Shown piece by piece: positions 26,972 to 35,667 of a DNA stretch of 64,000 nucleotides. Location: the NCBI RefSeq assembly GCF_026540855.1, contig NZ_JALNUP010000002.1, forward strand, positions 1-64,000, read 5' to 3'. The stretch is from Sphingomonas sp. GC_Shp_5. GTDB taxonomy: Bacteria > Pseudomonadota > Alphaproteobacteria > Sphingomonadales > Sphingomonadaceae. Position 1 is the stretch's first letter; every line of letters begins with the position of its first letter. The notes under the pieces were generated by a model. That model did not search any database. It worked only from the letters and a program-made list of their open reading frames with translations, and was not told the DNA's origin. The position numbers and the translations under genes are program-made.

Positions 26972-29900
26972 ATGAACAGATGGCACGGCTTGTTACTGGC
27001 TTCCACCTGCATCACGACGGTGTTTGCGGCACCGGCGATGGCGCAACAGACGGTTGATCCCACGGTTCAGGGCAGCCCTGCGACGAGCCCCGCCACGAGC
27101 GGCAACGAGGCCGCGCAGTCCACGAGCGCCGAGCCTGCGAGCGGGCAGGCGGCAAATCGCGACATCGTCGTCACCGGTTCACGCATCAATCGGCCGAACG
27201 CCACCGCCGCGGCGCCGATCACCTCGGTCACGGCCGACGAGATCCACCAGCAGGCAGCGGTGAACGTCGAGGACGTGCTCAACCGCGTGCCGCAGATCGC
27301 GCCGGACAGCCAGCAGAATTACCAGGATTCAGATGGCCGCCAGCGCATCAAGCTGCGCAACCTCGGCTTTGAGCGCACGCTCGTCCTGGTCGACGGCAAG
27401 CGCCTTGGCTCGATGAACGGCGAAGACGTCAACATGATCCCGACCTCGCTGCTCAAGCGCGTCGACGTGCTGACCGGCGGTGCCTCGGCGGTCTATGGTT
27501 CGGATGCGATCGCGGGTGTCGTCAACTTCGTTCTCGACAATGATTTCCAGGGCATCCAGCTCAACGGCAACTACAACTTCTACGCGCACGACAACAAGTC
27601 GAGCCTCGCCTCGCAGACCGCCGGCAACTACAACTTCACCCAGCCGACCCAGGGCAACACCTTCGACGGTGGCCGTTCGGATCTGACGTTGACCGTCGGC
27701 AAGAAGATGTTCGACGACCGGTTTCACATCTCGGCCTATGTCGATTATCGTCACAGCGATTTCGTGCCGCTGTCGGCGCGCTCCACGTCTGGCTGCTATC
27801 TGACGCAGACCGTGTCGGATAACATCGAAGGACCGCTCGGCTGCTCGACCTCGACCTACTCGCCCAACGGCTATGTAGCATCCCTGGCACCCAATGGCAC
27901 CGGCGGCTACAACACCACCGGCACCTACATCAACAACCCGAACGGCACGCGCACCTTCGTGCCGTACACCACCGCGCTCGGCGACAATTACTACAGCAAC
28001 TATTCGTACCAGCGCGCCGACGATCGGTGGAATGCCGGCACGTTCACCTCGTTCAAGATTTCGGATGCCGCCGAAATCTACGCGAATGCGATGTGGTTTC
28101 GCGATCAGTCGCAGAACTACTATCCGGCCGCCGTCAGCGGCTATGCGGCCAACGGCAGCACACCCTATACCCTCAGCTGCAACAATCCCTATCTGTCGAC
28201 GTCACAGTCGCAGACGCTGTGCGGCACCGCTGCCGGCACCAGCGCCACCGTCCCGGTCGACCTGCGCTACCGTCTCACCGGCGCGCCGGACCAGGAGGAC
28301 CGTTATCTCAACAACGGCCTGCGCATCTCCGCCGGTGTTCGCGGCGAGATCGCCCGCGGCTGGAGCTATGATGTCGGCGGCGTCTATGCCCGCAACCGCC
28401 AGGATTATGCCTGGGCCAATGCGGACTATGACAAGATCCAGAATGCGATCACCACGGTCAACAACAACGGCACGATCACCTGCGCCAATGGCGGTACGGA
28501 CGGCTGCGTGCCCTTCGACCCGTTCAGCGCCAACTCGGCGACCAACAATACGGCGCTGTTCAACTATCTGATCAACGGCAGCTACGCGCACGACGTTACC
28601 GTCAACAAGCTCTACAACGTCGTCGCCACCATCCAGGGCGACCTTGGTACCTATGGCATCAAGAGCCCGTGGGCGAACCAGGGCGTCGCGGTCGCGTTCA
28701 CGGGCGAGTTCCGCGAGGACCAGCTCAACAGCTATCTCGATGACCTGTGGATCTCCCGCTACGGCGGCAGCGATCAGAATCTGAGCCAGCATGCCTGGGA
28801 GGGCGGCATCGAGCTGCAGGCGCCGCTCGTCGAGCACAAGCCGTTCGCCGACCTGCTGCAGTTCAACGGCGCCTATCGCGCGTCCAAGTACAGCAGCAAC
28901 CCGAGCACCTTCTCGACCTGGAAGCTCGAAGGGCTGTGGGCGCCGATCCCGGATCTCACCTTCCGCGGCTCGGTCAACCGTGCGCAGCGTGCGCCGACCG
29001 TGGTTGAGGCCTTCCAGGGCAAGAACGTCGGCTACGGTCGCCTGACCACCAGCTACCAGGACATCTGCGCGCCAACGGTGAACGCCAATGGCACCTATGG
29101 TGCCCCGGTCGCCTCGGCCCAGGCCTGCGCCGCGACCGGTCTTGCCGCCAACCTCTACGGCAGCCCGACCCTGCTCTGCCCGACGGACGTCGGCTGCACC
29201 TATCGCAGCGGCGACTTCACGGTGGATCCGGAGACGGCCTACACCAAGACCTTCGGCGTGATCGTCAAGCCGCGCTTCCTGCCCGGCCTGAGCTTCTCGG
29301 TCGACCGCTTCATGGTCGATCTCAACGACTCGATCGGCTACAACGACTATAGCTACTTCTCGACCGGCTGCGCCGCGACCGGCAACGCCTTTTTCTGCGA
29401 CATGTTCGTCCGCAACCCGGACGGCACGCTCGATAGCGATCCTGCCACGAACCCGACCACGGGCTTCATCCGCCAGGGCACGACCAACTATTACAAGAGC
29501 AAGTCCTATGGCTGGGATTTCCAGGGGCAGTACGGCCTGCGGCTGGAGAATCTGGGCCGGCTCGACTTCGACTTCTCGGGCTCGCTGACGACCCTGGCGG
29601 GTGGCCAGGACTCCCCGATCCTCGCCAAGTACAATTGCGTGGGCTATTTCGGCGGCGGCTGCGGCCAGCTGATCCCGAAGTGGACCAGCAGCCTGCGTAC
29701 CACCTACACCACGCAAGATCGCTTCCTCACGGCGTCGTTCAATTGGCGGCACCTCAGCTCGCTGACCAACGTCAGCAACTCGGGTGACACGAGCATCGGC
29801 TATGTGGAGGGTTCCACCCGGAGCGACTACTTCCGCATCCCGGCCTATGACTATTTCGATCTCGCGCTGAGCTTCCGCGTCAGCAAGGCCTATTCGATCC

Positions 29901-30046
29901 AGTTCTCGGCCAACAACATGTTCGATCGGACGCCGCCGGTGATCCCGAATTCGTACAGCTACAGCCTCTCGTACAGCAACACCTTCCCGCAGCGCTACGA
30001 CGCGCTCGGCCGGCAGGTTGCGATCAGCATCACCGCCAACCTCTGA
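26972..30046 (+). CDS. TonB-dependent receptor, large type
   Basis: 1,024 residues from ATG 26972, eight bases after a GGG-rich site; ATG 26966 is the alternative, and the open frame extends upstream without family likeness. The signal (STCITTVFAAPAMAQQ) is followed by the TonB box DIVVTGSRINRPN. The plug reads NVEDVLNRVPQIAPDSQQNY, IKLRNLGFERTLVLVDGKRL and RVDVLTGGASAVYGSDAIAG. The barrel ends in VAISITANL. This group carries many Ser/Thr/Gly/Asn-rich loops and is usually linked to organic substrates such as oligosaccharides or peptides. The truncated receptor at 9678 belongs to the same group. A clear terminator follows at 30068. Confidence 0.9.
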   Translation: MNRWHGLLLASTCITTVFAAPAMAQQTVDPTVQGSPATSPATSGNEAAQSTSAEPASGQAANRDIVVTGSRINRPNATAAAPITSVTADEIHQQAAVNVEDVLNRVPQIAPDSQQNYQDSDGRQRIKLRNLGFERTLVLVDGKRLGSMNGEDVNMIPTSLLKRVDVLTGGASAVYGSDAIAGVVNFVLDNDFQGIQLNGNYNFYAHDNKSSLASQTAGNYNFTQPTQGNTFDGGRSDLTLTVGKKMFDDRFHISAYVDYRHSDFVPLSARSTSGCYLTQTVSDNIEGPLGCSTSTYSPNGYVASLAPNGTGGYNTTGTYINNPNGTRTFVPYTTALGDNYYSNYSYQRADDRWNAGTFTSFKISDAAEIYANAMWFRDQSQNYYPAAVSGYAANGSTPYTLSCNNPYLSTSQSQTLCGTAAGTSATVPVDLRYRLTGAPDQEDRYLNNGLRISAGVRGEIARGWSYDVGGVYARNRQDYAWANADYDKIQNAITTVNNNGTITCANGGTDGCVPFDPFSANSATNNTALFNYLINGSYAHDVTVNKLYNVVATIQGDLGTYGIKSPWANQGVAVAFTGEFREDQLNSYLDDLWISRYGGSDQNLSQHAWEGGIELQAPLVEHKPFADLLQFNGAYRASKYSSNPSTFSTWKLEGLWAPIPDLTFRGSVNRAQRAPTVVEAFQGKNVGYGRLTTSYQDICAPTVNANGTYGAPVASAQACAATGLAANLYGSPTLLCPTDVGCTYRSGDFTVDPETAYTKTFGVIVKPRFLPGLSFSVDRFMVDLNDSIGYNDYSYFSTGCAATGNAFFCDMFVRNPDGTLDSDPATNPTTGFIRQGTTNYYKSKSYGWDFQGQYGLRLENLGRLDFDFSGSLTTLAGGQDSPILAKYNCVGYFGGGCGQLIPKWTSSLRTTYTTQDRFLTASFNWRHLSSLTNVSNSGDTSIGYVEGSTRSDYFRIPAYDYFDLALSFRVSKAYSIQFSANNMFDRTPPVIPNSYSYSLSYSNTFPQRYDALGRQVAISITANL

Positions 30047-30067
30047 TCCGCGGTGCGCGAATGAAGG

Positions 30068-30097
30068 AGCCCGCCTCGGCAACGAGGCGGGCTTTTT
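30068..30097 (+). terminator. Rho-independent terminator after the receptor gene
   Basis: A perfect 11-base stem, AGCCCGCCTCG and CGAGGCGGGCT, with a four-base GCAA loop is followed by a run of T (30093-30097). It lies 22 bases after the receptor stop codon. Confidence 0.9.
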
Positions 30098-30267
30098 CGT
30101 GACCGATGTCCGGCGCACTCGGCCCCGCGGTGGCGATCTCCACTAGATGCGCAACTCGACGCCGTTCCAGCAACGGCGCACCCGCGCCGGTATTGCTGTA
30201 CAGTTCCTGCGGCGACGCGATGTAACCCGCGCGACCAAAAGACGATGTGATGCGATTTTGATCTGAT

Positions 30268-30285
30268 CGGTCATGCAGCTGTCAC
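30268..30285 (+). promoter_or_regulatory. Pho box (PhoB-binding site) upstream of the phosphoesterase
   Basis: CGGTCAT-GCAG-CTGTCAC matches the PhoB consensus CTGTCATnnnnCTGTCAC at 13 of 14 fixed positions, with the correct 11-base repeat spacing. It lies 148 bases upstream of the phosphoesterase start in a 330-base space that has no other gene. I infer induction of the phosphoesterase, and perhaps of the peroxidase behind it, when phosphate is scarce. Confidence 0.6.
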
Positions 30286-30432
30286 GTTGCCATGCTGTTG
30301 GAACAATACGGCAGGCATCCTGCCGCTCACATTGTTCTTTTGGCATGCCGGTAAATCCGCATTGATGACGCTTGTCGCTCTTCCGGGAGTGGGCGGGGAG
30401 CGAAGCAACGCGTTCGGCCAGGGAGTCTCGCG

Positions 30433-32142
30433 ATGTTTCGTAAGGGGTTATATTCTTCCGCCAAGGTAGCGTGCATCGCATTGCTGCTGAGTTCGTGCGG
30501 GTCCGACGGCAGCGGCCCGGCGCCGACTCCGACGCCCACACCCACCCCGACGCCGGTCGCATCCGAACAGGATGCGCTGACCACGGCGACGCCGATCAAG
30601 CACCTTGTGGTGATCTTCGGCGAGAACCAGTCGTTCGACCATTATTTCGGCACCTATCCGTCGGCGACCAACCCGGCCGGTGAGCCGGGGTTCACGGCGG
30701 TCAGCGGCACGCCGCAGGTCAACGGCTATCTTCGTAATTCGACGCTGCTCACCAACAACCCCAACACCACCAACGCCAGCAACCTGGCGACCGGCATCTC
30801 GCCGTCGCTGATGAACCCGTTCCGCCTGGACCGGGCACAATATGACACGACCAGCCAGAACCATAATTACACGCCCGAGCAGCTGGCGACCGACAACGGC
30901 CGCATGGACGCCTTCGTCGCCAACACCGGCCGCGGCACCAGCGGCGGCGCTGGCGCGTTCGGAACCGCGGCGCAGGTGATGGGCTATTTCGACGGCAACA
31001 CCGTCACCGCCCTGTGGAGCTACGCGCAGAACTTCGCGATGAACGACAATGCGTTCACCGACTCGTTCGGCCCATCAACGCCCGGTGCGCTCAACGTCGT
31101 CGCCGGCACCACCAACGGCGCGTCGAACGCTTCGGGCACCGGCACCGTCGCCGACGGGCAGGGCAGCTTCAGCGTGATCGGCGATCCCGATCCCAAGGGC
31201 GACACCTGCACCACCGGCACCAACCCGGTGATGATGGCCGGCAAGAACATCGGCGATCTGCTGAACGCCGCAGGCATCACCTGGGGCGGCTTCATGGGTG
31301 GCTTCGACCTCACCACGACCAACGCCAACGCGACCACCGCCTGCAAGCGCAGCACCGTCTCGCCCAACACCAGCCGCACGGTGGTGGACTACAGCCCGCA
31401 CCACGCCTGGTTCCAATATTATGCCTCGACGCAGAACCCGCAGCATACGCGGCCGAGCTCGGTAGCGATGATCGGCCATACCGAGACCACGCTCGACGCG
31501 ACCGGCTCGACCACGCCGGTGCATCACCAATATGACTACAACGACTTCGTCGCCGCGGTGAAGGCGGGCAACTATCCGTCGGTCAATTACATCAAGGCGC
31601 CGGCCTATCAGGATGGCCACCCGGGCAATTCCAACCCGCTCGACGAGCAGGCGTTCGTCGCCCAGACGATCAACTTCCTCCAGCAGCAGCCGGACTGGAA
31701 GAACACCGCGGTGCTGGTGCTGTATGACGATTCCGACGGTTGGTACGATCACCAGTCGCCCAACATCCAGTTCGGCTCGTTCGACGCCACCGCCGATCAG
31801 GTCACCGCGCCCGGCAAGTGCACCGGCCCATCCGCGCTGCAGGCGCTCGGCCTCACCGGCGCGCCGGTCAACGGCCGCTGCGGCCCCGGGTCGCGCATCC
31901 CGTTCCTGCTGATCTCGCCTTATGCCAAGGTGAACTACGTCGACAGCACGCCGATCACCCAGTCGTCGGTGGTTCGCTTTATCGAAGACAATTGGCTGAA
32001 GGGCCAGCGCCTCGGCGGGGGCTCCAACGACAGCGTCGCGGGGACGATCATGAACATGTTCGACTTCACCGCAGCGCCGCACACCACGCCGCTGTACCTC
32101 GATCCGGTGCTCGGCACCAAGGTCGCAAACCCGCCGGCCTGA
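30433..32142 (+). CDS. phosphoesterase lipoprotein (acid phosphatase / phospholipase C family, PF04185-like)
   Basis: 569 residues. The N-terminus CIALLLSSCGSDGSGP looks like a lipoprotein signal with a cysteine after LLSS. A Pro-Thr repeat linker (APTPTPTPTPTP) follows. The catalytic domain starts KHLVVIFGENQSFDHYFGTY, the metal- and nucleophile-bearing opening of bacterial phospholipase C/AcpA-type phosphoesterases. Later blocks are VNYIKAPAYQDGHPGNSNPL, TAVLVLYDDSDGWYDHQSPN and RIPFLLISPYAKVNYVDSTP. It should act on phosphate esters in the periplasm or at the outer surface. The Pho box at 30268 supports a phosphate-scavenging role. A di-haem peroxidase gene follows on the same strand after two hairpins. 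Confidence 0.85.
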   Translation: MFRKGLYSSAKVACIALLLSSCGSDGSGPAPTPTPTPTPTPVASEQDALTTATPIKHLVVIFGENQSFDHYFGTYPSATNPAGEPGFTAVSGTPQVNGYLRNSTLLTNNPNTTNASNLATGISPSLMNPFRLDRAQYDTTSQNHNYTPEQLATDNGRMDAFVANTGRGTSGGAGAFGTAAQVMGYFDGNTVTALWSYAQNFAMNDNAFTDSFGPSTPGALNVVAGTTNGASNASGTGTVADGQGSFSVIGDPDPKGDTCTTGTNPVMMAGKNIGDLLNAAGITWGGFMGGFDLTTTNANATTACKRSTVSPNTSRTVVDYSPHHAWFQYYASTQNPQHTRPSSVAMIGHTETTLDATGSTTPVHHQYDYNDFVAAVKAGNYPSVNYIKAPAYQDGHPGNSNPLDEQAFVAQTINFLQQQPDWKNTAVLVLYDDSDGWYDHQSPNIQFGSFDATADQVTAPGKCTGPSALQALGLTGAPVNGRCGPGSRIPFLLISPYAKVNYVDSTPITQSSVVRFIEDNWLKGQRLGGGSNDSVAGTIMNMFDFTAAPHTTPLYLDPVLGTKVANPPA

Positions 32143-32154
32143 TCCTAGGCACCA

Positions 32155-32180
32155 CCCGGTGCGGTACGCGCTGCACCGGG
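32155..32180 (+). repeat. hairpin downstream of the phosphoesterase gene
   Basis: CCCGGTGC (32155-32162) pairs with GCACCGGG (32173-32180) around a ten-base loop, 12 bases after the phosphoesterase stop. No T run follows, so it is a weak terminator or an mRNA-end stabiliser. Confidence 0.5.
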
Positions 32181-32190
32181 ATCCATGAAC

Positions 32191-32233
32191 CGACAGGACG
32201 TCGCGCCGGTTGATCCGGCACGACGTCCTGTCG
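32191..32233 (+). repeat. long perfect inverted repeat between phosphoesterase and peroxidase genes
   Basis: CGACAGGACGTCG (32191-32203) and CGACGTCCTGTCG (32221-32233) form a perfect 13-base stem. The loop contains a further CCGG/CCGG pair. No T tract follows. It could be a terminator, a transcript-processing site or an operator for the peroxidase gene 47 bases downstream. Confidence 0.6.
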
Positions 32234-32279
32234 TCGGTACTCTCCCGCGGTATCCCTGCGGACTTTGACAGGACGGCCG

Positions 32280-33695
32280 ATGCCGAGCGCCTCTACCCCC
32301 GCCACGGCCCCCTCATCGCTCGTGCGGGCACGCCGCCTGCTCGTGCTCGCCGGGCTCGGCTGCATGGCCGCAATCCTCCTAGGCCTCGCCGTCATTCTGC
32401 TGAGGCCACAGGCTGCGCCGCGGATGTTCGATCGGCTAGTAGAGAATGTTACCGGCGCCAATCCCCACCCGGTGGTGCTGATCCGCCCGCCGGTGCAACC
32501 GCTCACCGCGCTGGCGACGATCGGCCAGCGCATCTTCAACGATCCCTCGCTGTCCGCCTCCGGCCAACAATCCTGCGCCTCCTGCCACAGCGCCGCACAT
32601 GCCTATGGCCCGCCCAACGGCCGCTTCGTCCAACTCGGCGGTCCGCAGATGATCGCCGAGGGGCTGCGGCCGCCACCGACGCTGACCTATCTCTATCGCC
32701 AGACCGCCTTCGCGATCGGCCCAGCGGCCGACGAGGATGCGCCGATCCCGCTCGACCAGCTCGCCGCCCAGGCTGCTGGCACGCAGCGCGCAACCAAGGC
32801 CGCGGGCGTCGCCACCACCAGCGTCGCGCTGGTGCCGCGCGGCGGGCTGTTCTGGGACGGGCGCAGCGACACGCTGATGGCGCAGGCGACGGGGCCGATG
32901 ATGGACCCGGCCGAGATGGCCAACAAGGACGTCGCCGATGTCGCGCGCAAGCTCGTACGCGCCGGCTATCCGCGGCTGCTCGAGCCATTGTTCGGCAAGG
33001 GGCTCGGCGGCAATGCCGAGATGCTGTTCGCCGAGGCGATGTCGGCGCTGTCGCGCTACCAGATCGAGGATCGCAGCTTCCATCGCTTCGACAGCAAATA
33101 CGACCAGTGGCTGGAGGGCCATGCGCGTCTGAGCCACGCCGAGATGCGCGGGCTGCGGCTGTTCAACGATCCCGCCAAGGGCAATTGCGCCGCGTGCCAC
33201 CTCAGCCAGCCGGGCGCCGACGGCATGCCGCCGCTGTTCACTGACACCGAATATGAGGCGCTCGGCGTGCCGCGCAACCGTGGCCTCGCCGCCAACCGCG
33301 ATCCACACCACGTCGACATGGGGCTATGCGGGCCGCGCCGCACCGATCTCGCCCGCCAGACTCAATATTGCGGCATGTTCCTGACGCCGACGCTGCGCAA
33401 CGCGGCGACGCGCGGCATCTTCTTCCACAATGGCGTCTACCACAGCCTCAGGCAGGTGCTCGATTTCTACAATCTACGTGCGACAGACCCGGCGCGGATC
33501 TACCCGCATGACGCCCGCGGGCATGTCGCGCTCTACGACGACCTGCCGGCGCGCTACCGCGCCAACATCGACACCGCCGATGCGCCGTTCGACCGAAAAC
33601 CCGGCGAGCAGCACCCGATGACCGATGCCGAGATCGAGGACATCATCGCCTTCCTCGGCACGTTGACCGACGGCTATCGGGCTCGTGCCGGCTGA
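32280..33695 (+). CDS. di-haem cytochrome c peroxidase / MauG-family protein, membrane-anchored
   Basis: 471 residues from ATG 32280, with AGGACGG upstream; a TTG at 32265 is an alternative. An N-terminal membrane segment (LLVLAGLGCMAAILLGLAVI) anchors it facing the periplasm. Two haem-binding motifs are present, CASCH (99-103) and CAACH (303-307). GQRIFNDPSLSASGQQS and FLTPTLRNAATRGIFFHNGV are typical of bacterial di-haem peroxidases. These reduce peroxide or, as in MauG, oxidise a partner protein. It follows the phosphoesterase on the same strand with two hairpins between, so it may belong to the same phosphate-regulated unit. The partner is unknown. Confidence 0.88.
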   Translation: MPSASTPATAPSSLVRARRLLVLAGLGCMAAILLGLAVILLRPQAAPRMFDRLVENVTGANPHPVVLIRPPVQPLTALATIGQRIFNDPSLSASGQQSCASCHSAAHAYGPPNGRFVQLGGPQMIAEGLRPPPTLTYLYRQTAFAIGPAADEDAPIPLDQLAAQAAGTQRATKAAGVATTSVALVPRGGLFWDGRSDTLMAQATGPMMDPAEMANKDVADVARKLVRAGYPRLLEPLFGKGLGGNAEMLFAEAMSALSRYQIEDRSFHRFDSKYDQWLEGHARLSHAEMRGLRLFNDPAKGNCAACHLSQPGADGMPPLFTDTEYEALGVPRNRGLAANRDPHHVDMGLCGPRRTDLARQTQYCGMFLTPTLRNAATRGIFFHNGVYHSLRQVLDFYNLRATDPARIYPHDARGHVALYDDLPARYRANIDTADAPFDRKPGEQHPMTDAEIEDIIAFLGTLTDGYRARAG

Positions 33696-33720
33696 AGTAG
33701 CGGGAACGCATGTGGCCCCG

Positions 33721-33782
33721 GTCGTGCTGAGCTTGTCGAAGCACGGTGGGGCTTATCACCCTTCGACAGGCTCAGGGCGAAC
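33721..33782. repeat. dispersed palindromic repeat (copy 1)
   Basis: CTGAGCTTGTCGAAG and CTTCGACAGGCTCAG form inverted arms (one mismatch) separated by about 20 bases, with flanking GTCGTG and GCGAAC. The same element occurs at 61115-61177. This repeat is familiar from sphingomonad genomes, where it lies between genes. Here it sits in the convergent gap after the peroxidase gene. Confidence 0.75.
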
Positions 33783-33823
33783 GGCGGGATAGGGCAGGCA
33801 GGCTTCATGCCAGGGCGCCGTGC

Positions 33824-34093
33824 TCAGCGCGGCGGCTCGGCGCTTTCGGTGAGTTCGACGACCTCAAAGCGATAGTCCTTCCAGCCGCGCTGCAGCGCCG
33901 CGTCGGCGGCCGCGGCCTTCTTGCTGGCAGCCTCCTTGAGCGACTTGGCATGGCCCCAGAACACCTCGATGCGGCCGCCGCCGAGATCGGCGACGATGCG
34001 CCAATAATGGGTGAAGGGCGCCGCGGTGGGGCCGATCGTCTTGCTATACCCGTCGGCCATCACCGCGGTGAGAAAGCGCTTCTTCTTCGCCAT
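33824..34093 (-). CDS. small conserved hypothetical protein
   Basis: An 89-residue, charged, soluble protein starting at ATG 34093: a basic MAKKKRF, then TAPFTHYWRIVADLGG-like core, FWGHAKSLKEAASKKAAAAD and an acidic tail. There is no signal peptide, membrane segment or known motif. The central aromatic beta-like part and the following Lys/Ala helix suggest a small alpha/beta fold. I do not recognise the family. It lies between the peroxidase (convergent) and the aldehyde dehydrogenase (same strand, 64 bases). The open frame extends upstream to 34147 but without family-like sequence. Confidence 0.55.
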   Translation of the reverse strand: MAKKKRFLTAVMADGYSKTIGPTAAPFTHYWRIVADLGGGRIEVFWGHAKSLKEAASKKAAAADAALQRGWKDYRFEVVELTESAEPPR

Positions 34094-34157
34094 GGCGCCT
34101 CCATAGGCGGGTGACGGCGCCGGCGCACCCGTCACCCGCCTGACCATGGCGGTTGGC

Positions 34158-35600
34158 TCAGGCGATATGCACCGCCTTGGTGACGAGATGAGCCGCGATG
34201 CCCTCGGGACCGTCCTCCGAGCCGTAGCCGCTGTCCTTCATGCCGCCGAACGGCGCGTCGGCCCAGCTCATCCGAACGTTGTTGATTGCGATCATCCCTG
34301 CCTCGATCTCGTCGCCGAGCCGGTTCTGACGTCGGCCGTTCTCGGTGAAGCAATAGGCGCCGAGGCCATAAGGCAGGCGGTTGGCCTCGGCGATCGCATC
34401 ATCGACGGTGGCGAAGGGGCGGATCAATGCGACCGGGCCGAACGGCTCCTCGTTCATCGCCCCGCTCGCCAGCGGCACGTCGGCGAGCACGGTGGGGGTG
34501 AAGAAGAAGCCGTCGCCATCTTCGTGGACGCCGCCGGTGAGCAGCCGTGCCCCGGCGCCGACCGCCTCGTCGATCAGCCCGGCGATCGCCTCGGGCCGGC
34601 GCGGATTGGCCATCGGCCCCATCTGCGTCCCCGCGTCGAGCCCGTTGCCGATCTTGAGCGCCTTGGCGCGCTCGGCAAACCCCTGCGCGAAACGGTCGTA
34701 GATGCCCTCCTGGACATGGAAGCGGGTCGGCGCGACGCAGACCTGGCCGGCGTTGCGGAATTTGTGCTGGACGAGAATGTCGAGCGTGCGGTCGAGATCG
34801 CAATCGTCGAACACCAGCACCGGGCCGTGGCCGCCGAGCTCCATCGTCGTCTTCATCACCGTGTCGGCGGCTAGCTTGAGCAGATGCTTGCCGACCGGGA
34901 CCGAGCCGGTGAAGCTGAGCTTGCGGGTGACGGGCGAGGCGAGCAGCTGGCGCGACACGGCATCCGGCACGCCGAACACGAGCTGGGCGACGCCGGCGGG
35001 CAGGCCCGCATCCTCGAAACAGCGCAGGATCTCCACCGCGGCGCCCGGCGTCTCCTCGCTCGGCTTGAGGATCACCGAACAGCCCGCGGCGATCGCCGGC
35101 GAAAGCTTGCGGACCGGGTTCATCACCGGGAAATTCCACGCGCAGAACGCCGCGACCGGGCCGACCGGCTGGTGCAGCACCAGCGAGCGGGTGCCGACCG
35201 GGCGCGGCAGCACGCGGCCATAGATGCGCACCGCCTCGCCGGCGTGGAAGTCGAGCAGTGCCGCAGTGGCACCGACCTCGCCCTTGGCCTCGGCGAAGGG
35301 CTTGCCCTCCTCGAGCGTCGCGATCGTCGCCAGCAGATCGGCACGCTCGCGGACCAGCGCGGCGGTGCGCGACAGCACCGCGGCGCGTTCCTGCGGCGGT
35401 GTCGCCCGCCACAGCCGGAAGCCGCGCTCGGCAGCGTCCAGTGCGCGATCGAGATCGGCGCTCGTGGCGAGCGGCAGCGCCGCCAGCGTCGCGCCGGTGG
35501 CGGGATCAAGCACCGGCTGTGTCTCGCGACCCTCGGTGATCCACTCGCCATCGATATAGAGGCCGAGGCGGGTGGCGTAGCGGCTGTGAGGGTCGGTCAT
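34158..35600 (-). CDS. NAD(P)-dependent succinate-semialdehyde dehydrogenase-type aldehyde dehydrogenase
   Basis: 480 residues, full length for the family. AFCAWNFPVMNPVRKLSPAI, VILKPSEETPGAAVEILRCF (cofactor Lys179), FTGSVPVGKHLLKLAADTV, MELGGHGP (Glu254) and NAGQVCVAPTRF (nucleophile Cys288) are all present, as is MNEEPFGPVALI. The overall pattern is closest to GabD/SSDH-type enzymes, which oxidise a semialdehyde to the acid in the cytoplasm, but related alpha-ketoglutarate-semialdehyde dehydrogenases look alike. The latter are used in sugar breakdown (oxidative pentose or uronate routes), which would fit the surrounding glycan genes. It is preceded by the acetylesterase gene on the other side of a 67-base gap. 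Confidence 0.88.
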   Translation of the reverse strand: MTDPHSRYATRLGLYIDGEWITEGRETQPVLDPATGATLAALPLATSADLDRALDAAERGFRLWRATPPQERAAVLSRTAALVRERADLLATIATLEEGKPFAEAKGEVGATAALLDFHAGEAVRIYGRVLPRPVGTRSLVLHQPVGPVAAFCAWNFPVMNPVRKLSPAIAAGCSVILKPSEETPGAAVEILRCFEDAGLPAGVAQLVFGVPDAVSRQLLASPVTRKLSFTGSVPVGKHLLKLAADTVMKTTMELGGHGPVLVFDDCDLDRTLDILVQHKFRNAGQVCVAPTRFHVQEGIYDRFAQGFAERAKALKIGNGLDAGTQMGPMANPRRPEAIAGLIDEAVGAGARLLTGGVHEDGDGFFFTPTVLADVPLASGAMNEEPFGPVALIRPFATVDDAIAEANRLPYGLGAYCFTENGRRQNRLGDEIEAGMIAINNVRMSWADAPFGGMKDSGYGSEDGPEGIAAHLVTKAVHIA

Positions 35601-35667
35601 GAGGTCGGTCTCGCTCCAGTGATGCGTTCCGGGCGCATATAGGGAGAGATGGGCAGAGATGCCCGCT

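Noticed and set aside
28202..30118. A 638-codon minus-strand frame opposite the third receptor
   Set aside because: It crosses the terminator at 30068-30097 and has no motif, so it is a by-product of codon bias.
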